A DNA stretch of 64,000 nucleotides from Ensifer sp. USDA 6670 (GTDB taxonomy: Bacteria; Pseudomonadota; Alphaproteobacteria; Rhizobiales; Rhizobiaceae): positions 62,001 to 126,000 of the forward strand of contig ATWE01000003.1 in assembly GCA_000421085.1 (NCBI GenBank). The letters run 5' to 3'. Below are positions 62,498-64,000 of the stretch, one piece after another. The notes under the pieces were generated by a model. It worked only from the letters and a program-made list of their open reading frames with translations, did not search any database and was not told where the DNA came from. A program made the translations under genes and the position numbers. Each line of letters starts with the position of its first letter. Position 1 is the first letter of the stretch.

Positions 62498-63572
62498 GAC
62501 CTTCGATCCCTCGTCGCTGCGGCAATGGTGGCCGAAGCCGGTTACGCCACGGCCGATCGTCGTCTTCGGTGCGGGCAGCATCGTCGGCGATGCCCATCTT
62601 CCGGCCTATAGGAACGCGGGCTTCCCGGTTGCCGGCATCTTCGATCCGGATGCGGAGAAGGCGGCGGCGCTCGCGCGGCAATGGGATGTCAGGGCGTTTA
62701 CGAGCGAAGAGCAGGCTCTTTCGACGGAGAACGCGATCTTCGATCTCGCGACGCCGCCGGCCGCGCACGCCTCGATCCTCTCGAAACTGCCGAAGGGCTC
62801 CTTTGCGCTGATACAGAAGCCGATGGGCAGCGATCTTGCGGCGGCGACCGGAATTCTCGAAATCTGCCGTCAGCGGAACCTCAGGGCGGCGGCGAATTTT
62901 CAGCTCCGCTTCGCGCCGATGATGCTCGCGCTCAAGGACGCGATCGCCAGGGGCTATCTCGGCGAGGTGGTCGATTTCGACGCCTGGCTGGCGCTTGCGA
63001 CGCCCTGGAGGCTCTGGCCGTTCCTGAAGGGGCTGCCGCGCATCGAGATCGCGATGCACTCGATTCATTACCTGGATCTCGTTCGCGGTCTCCTCGGCGA
63101 GCCGCAGGGCGTTCATGCCAAGACCATCGGCCATCCGAACCACGATGTGGCCCAGACCCGCACCGCGGCGATCCTCGATTACGGCGATGCCGTGCGCTGC
63201 GTGCTTTCCGTCAATCACGACCACGATTTCGGACGGAGATTCCAGGCTTGTGAATTCCGAATCTGCGGAACGAGGGGTGCCGCCTATGTCAAGCTCGGCG
63301 TCAATCTCGACTACCCACGCGGCGAGCCGGACGAACTGTGGATTCGCCCAGCCGGAGGTGCCGACTGGATTCAGGTGCCGCTTGGAGGTTCCTGGTTCCC
63401 CGATGCCTTCGCCAACCGGATGGCCAATCTGCAACGCCATGCCTGCGGCGAGGATGATGAACTCATAGGGTCGGTCGAGGACGCATGGCGGACGATGGCC
63501 CTGGTGGAGGCCGCCTATCAATCGAGCGCGCGACCGGCAACGCCGATCGCAGCGCTTCCATTGGAAAAGTGA
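62490..63572 (+). CDS. Gfo/Idh/MocA-family oxidoreductase
   Basis: This 360-residue protein has an N-terminal NAD(P)-binding domain ([16 protein letters not shown], about 26-41) and a C-terminal alpha/beta domain. The usual EKP motif appears as QKP (about 110-112). [11 protein letters not shown] gives the catalytic His. It would oxidise a sugar or sugar acid intermediate. Overlap of 8 nt with the mutarotase gene and a 1-nt gap to the next gene show tight coupling. Confidence 0.87.
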   Translation: MTETFDPSSLRQWWPKPVTPRPIVVFGAGSIVGDAHLPAYRNAGFPVAGIFDPDAEKAAALARQWDVRAFTSEEQALSTENAIFDLATPPAAHASILSKLPKGSFALIQKPMGSDLAAATGILEICRQRNLRAAANFQLRFAPMMLALKDAIARGYLGEVVDFDAWLALATPWRLWPFLKGLPRIEIAMHSIHYLDLVRGLLGEPQGVHAKTIGHPNHDVAQTRTAAILDYGDAVRCVLSVNHDHDFGRRFQACEFRICGTRGAAYVKLGVNLDYPRGEPDELWIRPAGGADWIQVPLGGSWFPDAFANRMANLQRHACGEDDELIGSVEDAWRTMALVEAAYQSSARPATPIAALPLEK

Positions 63573-63573
63573 G

Positions 63574-64000
63574 ATGAGTGAGCAGACGATCTACTACGAG
63601 GATTACGAACAGGGGCACGTGCGGCTGACGAGCGGACGCACGATCACGGAAACGGACTTCGTCGTCCATGCCGGGCATACGGGTGATTTCTTCCCGCACC
63701 ACATGGACGCGGAGTTTGCCAAAACGCTGCCCGGCGGTCAGCGCATTGCCCACGGCACGATGATCTTCTCGATCGGTGTCGGGCTCACCGCGTCCTTGAT
63801 CAACCCGGTCGCCTTCTCTTACGGTTACGACCGTCTGCGATTCGTCCGCCCTGTCCATATTGGCGATACGATCCGCACCCGCGTCACCATCGCCGCCAAG
63901 GAAGACGATCCAAAGCGCCCGAGGGCCGGCCGGGTCATCGAGCGGTGCGAGGTCATCAACCAGCGCGGCGAGGTCGTTCTTGCCGCGGATCACATTCTGA
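63574..64000 (+). CDS. MaoC-like dehydratase-domain protein (3' end outside the window)
   Basis: The visible 142 residues have the hot-dog fold pattern: [21 protein letters not shown], with the Asp/His pair of (R)-hydratases, and [15 protein letters not shown]. The frame is still open at the window end. In a fucose-type operon it may act as an acid dehydratase or in a later CoA-free step. The family name says little about the substrate. GAG-type ribosome binding site lies inside the preceding gene's end. Confidence 0.82.
   Translation, partial: MSEQTIYYEDYEQGHVRLTSGRTITETDFVVHAGHTGDFFPHHMDAEFAKTLPGGQRIAHGTMIFSIGVGLTASLINPVAFSYGYDRLRFVRPVHIGDTIRTRVTIAAKEDDPKRPRAGRVIERCEVINQRGEVVLAADHIL

Noticed and set aside
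1-64000. CRISPR array
   Set aside because: No regularly spaced repeat of 24-40 nt was seen, and no cas-like gene is present.
1-64000. Replication genes (repABC) and origin
   Set aside because: No RepA/ParA, RepB/ParB or RepC motifs were seen. The long inverted repeat at 14785-14917 alone is not enough to call an origin.

Overview
The window looks like part of a rhizobial (Sinorhizobium/Ensifer-type) plasmid or megaplasmid. The evidence is a VirB-type type IV secretion operon, a traCDG/oriT/traA conjugation block of the rhizobial kind, many ABC importers for plant- and soil-derived compounds, a rhizobial intergenic mosaic element (54822-54938), and high GC with typical alphaproteobacterial protein sequences. 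From memory, the gene order from argH through the ABC sugar importer to the enolase-superfamily gene resembles a part of S. meliloti pSymB. That could not be checked here. No replication (repABC) genes lie in the window.

Region 1 (1-5.9 kb) holds the 3' half of a VirB operon: VirB5 (cut by the window edge), an EexN-like lipoprotein, VirB6, a VirB7-like lipoprotein, VirB8, VirB9, VirB10 and VirB11. Region 2 (5.9-16.7 kb) is accessory. It has remnants (frameshifted Rap1a/Tai-like gene, IS630 transposase tail, cyclase fragment), a NYN-domain gene, a CUT1-type sugar importer without its own ATPase, and small plasmid genes (DUF3606, DUF736, VOC, PhnA-like). A 33-bp near-perfect inverted repeat lies before the DUF736 gene. 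Region 3 (16.7-23.9 kb) is the DNA-transfer block: traG, traD and traC on the minus strand, a recognisable oriT, and traA on the plus strand. traA carries a frameshift. Region 4 (23.9-28.3 kb) has a class III cyclase with TPRs, two broken genes (NTF2-like and GNAT), and two small genes (a conserved-looking hypothetical and a DUF2750 protein).

Region 5 (28.3-42.6 kb) combines a spermidine/putrescine-type ABC importer with a divergent operon: a GntR/FCD regulator, a class III aminotransferase, a ThDP enzyme and an SDR. Two paralogous OmpR-type regulators follow, whose receiver domains lack the acidic pocket. A MNT-HEPN protein and an alpha-oxoamine synthase (CqsA/LqsA/KBL fold) are also here. 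A TTGTTGCAACAA-like palindrome appears at the GntR gene, before the aminotransferase, and again before the second OmpR-type gene. This suggests one regulon and is the best candidate here for an undescribed system.

Region 6 (43.2-64 kb) is intact catabolic DNA. It starts with a CoA-transferase translationally coupled to a solute-binding-like protein that has no signal peptide. A lipoprotein lysozyme (GH25), a GNAT protein and a LysR regulator follow. Next is an operon of ArgH-like lyase, polar amino acid ABC importer, MmgE/PrpD protein and a polysaccharide-deacetylase-fold hydrolase, which reads as a pathway for an imino- or amide-linked nitrogen compound. The last part is an acid-sugar (probably L-fucose-type) module: lactonase-like amidohydrolase, IclR regulator, four-gene CUT1 importer, enolase-superfamily dehydratase, L-rhamnose/L-fucose mutarotase-like protein, Gfo/Idh oxidoreductase, and a MaoC-like protein cut by the window end.
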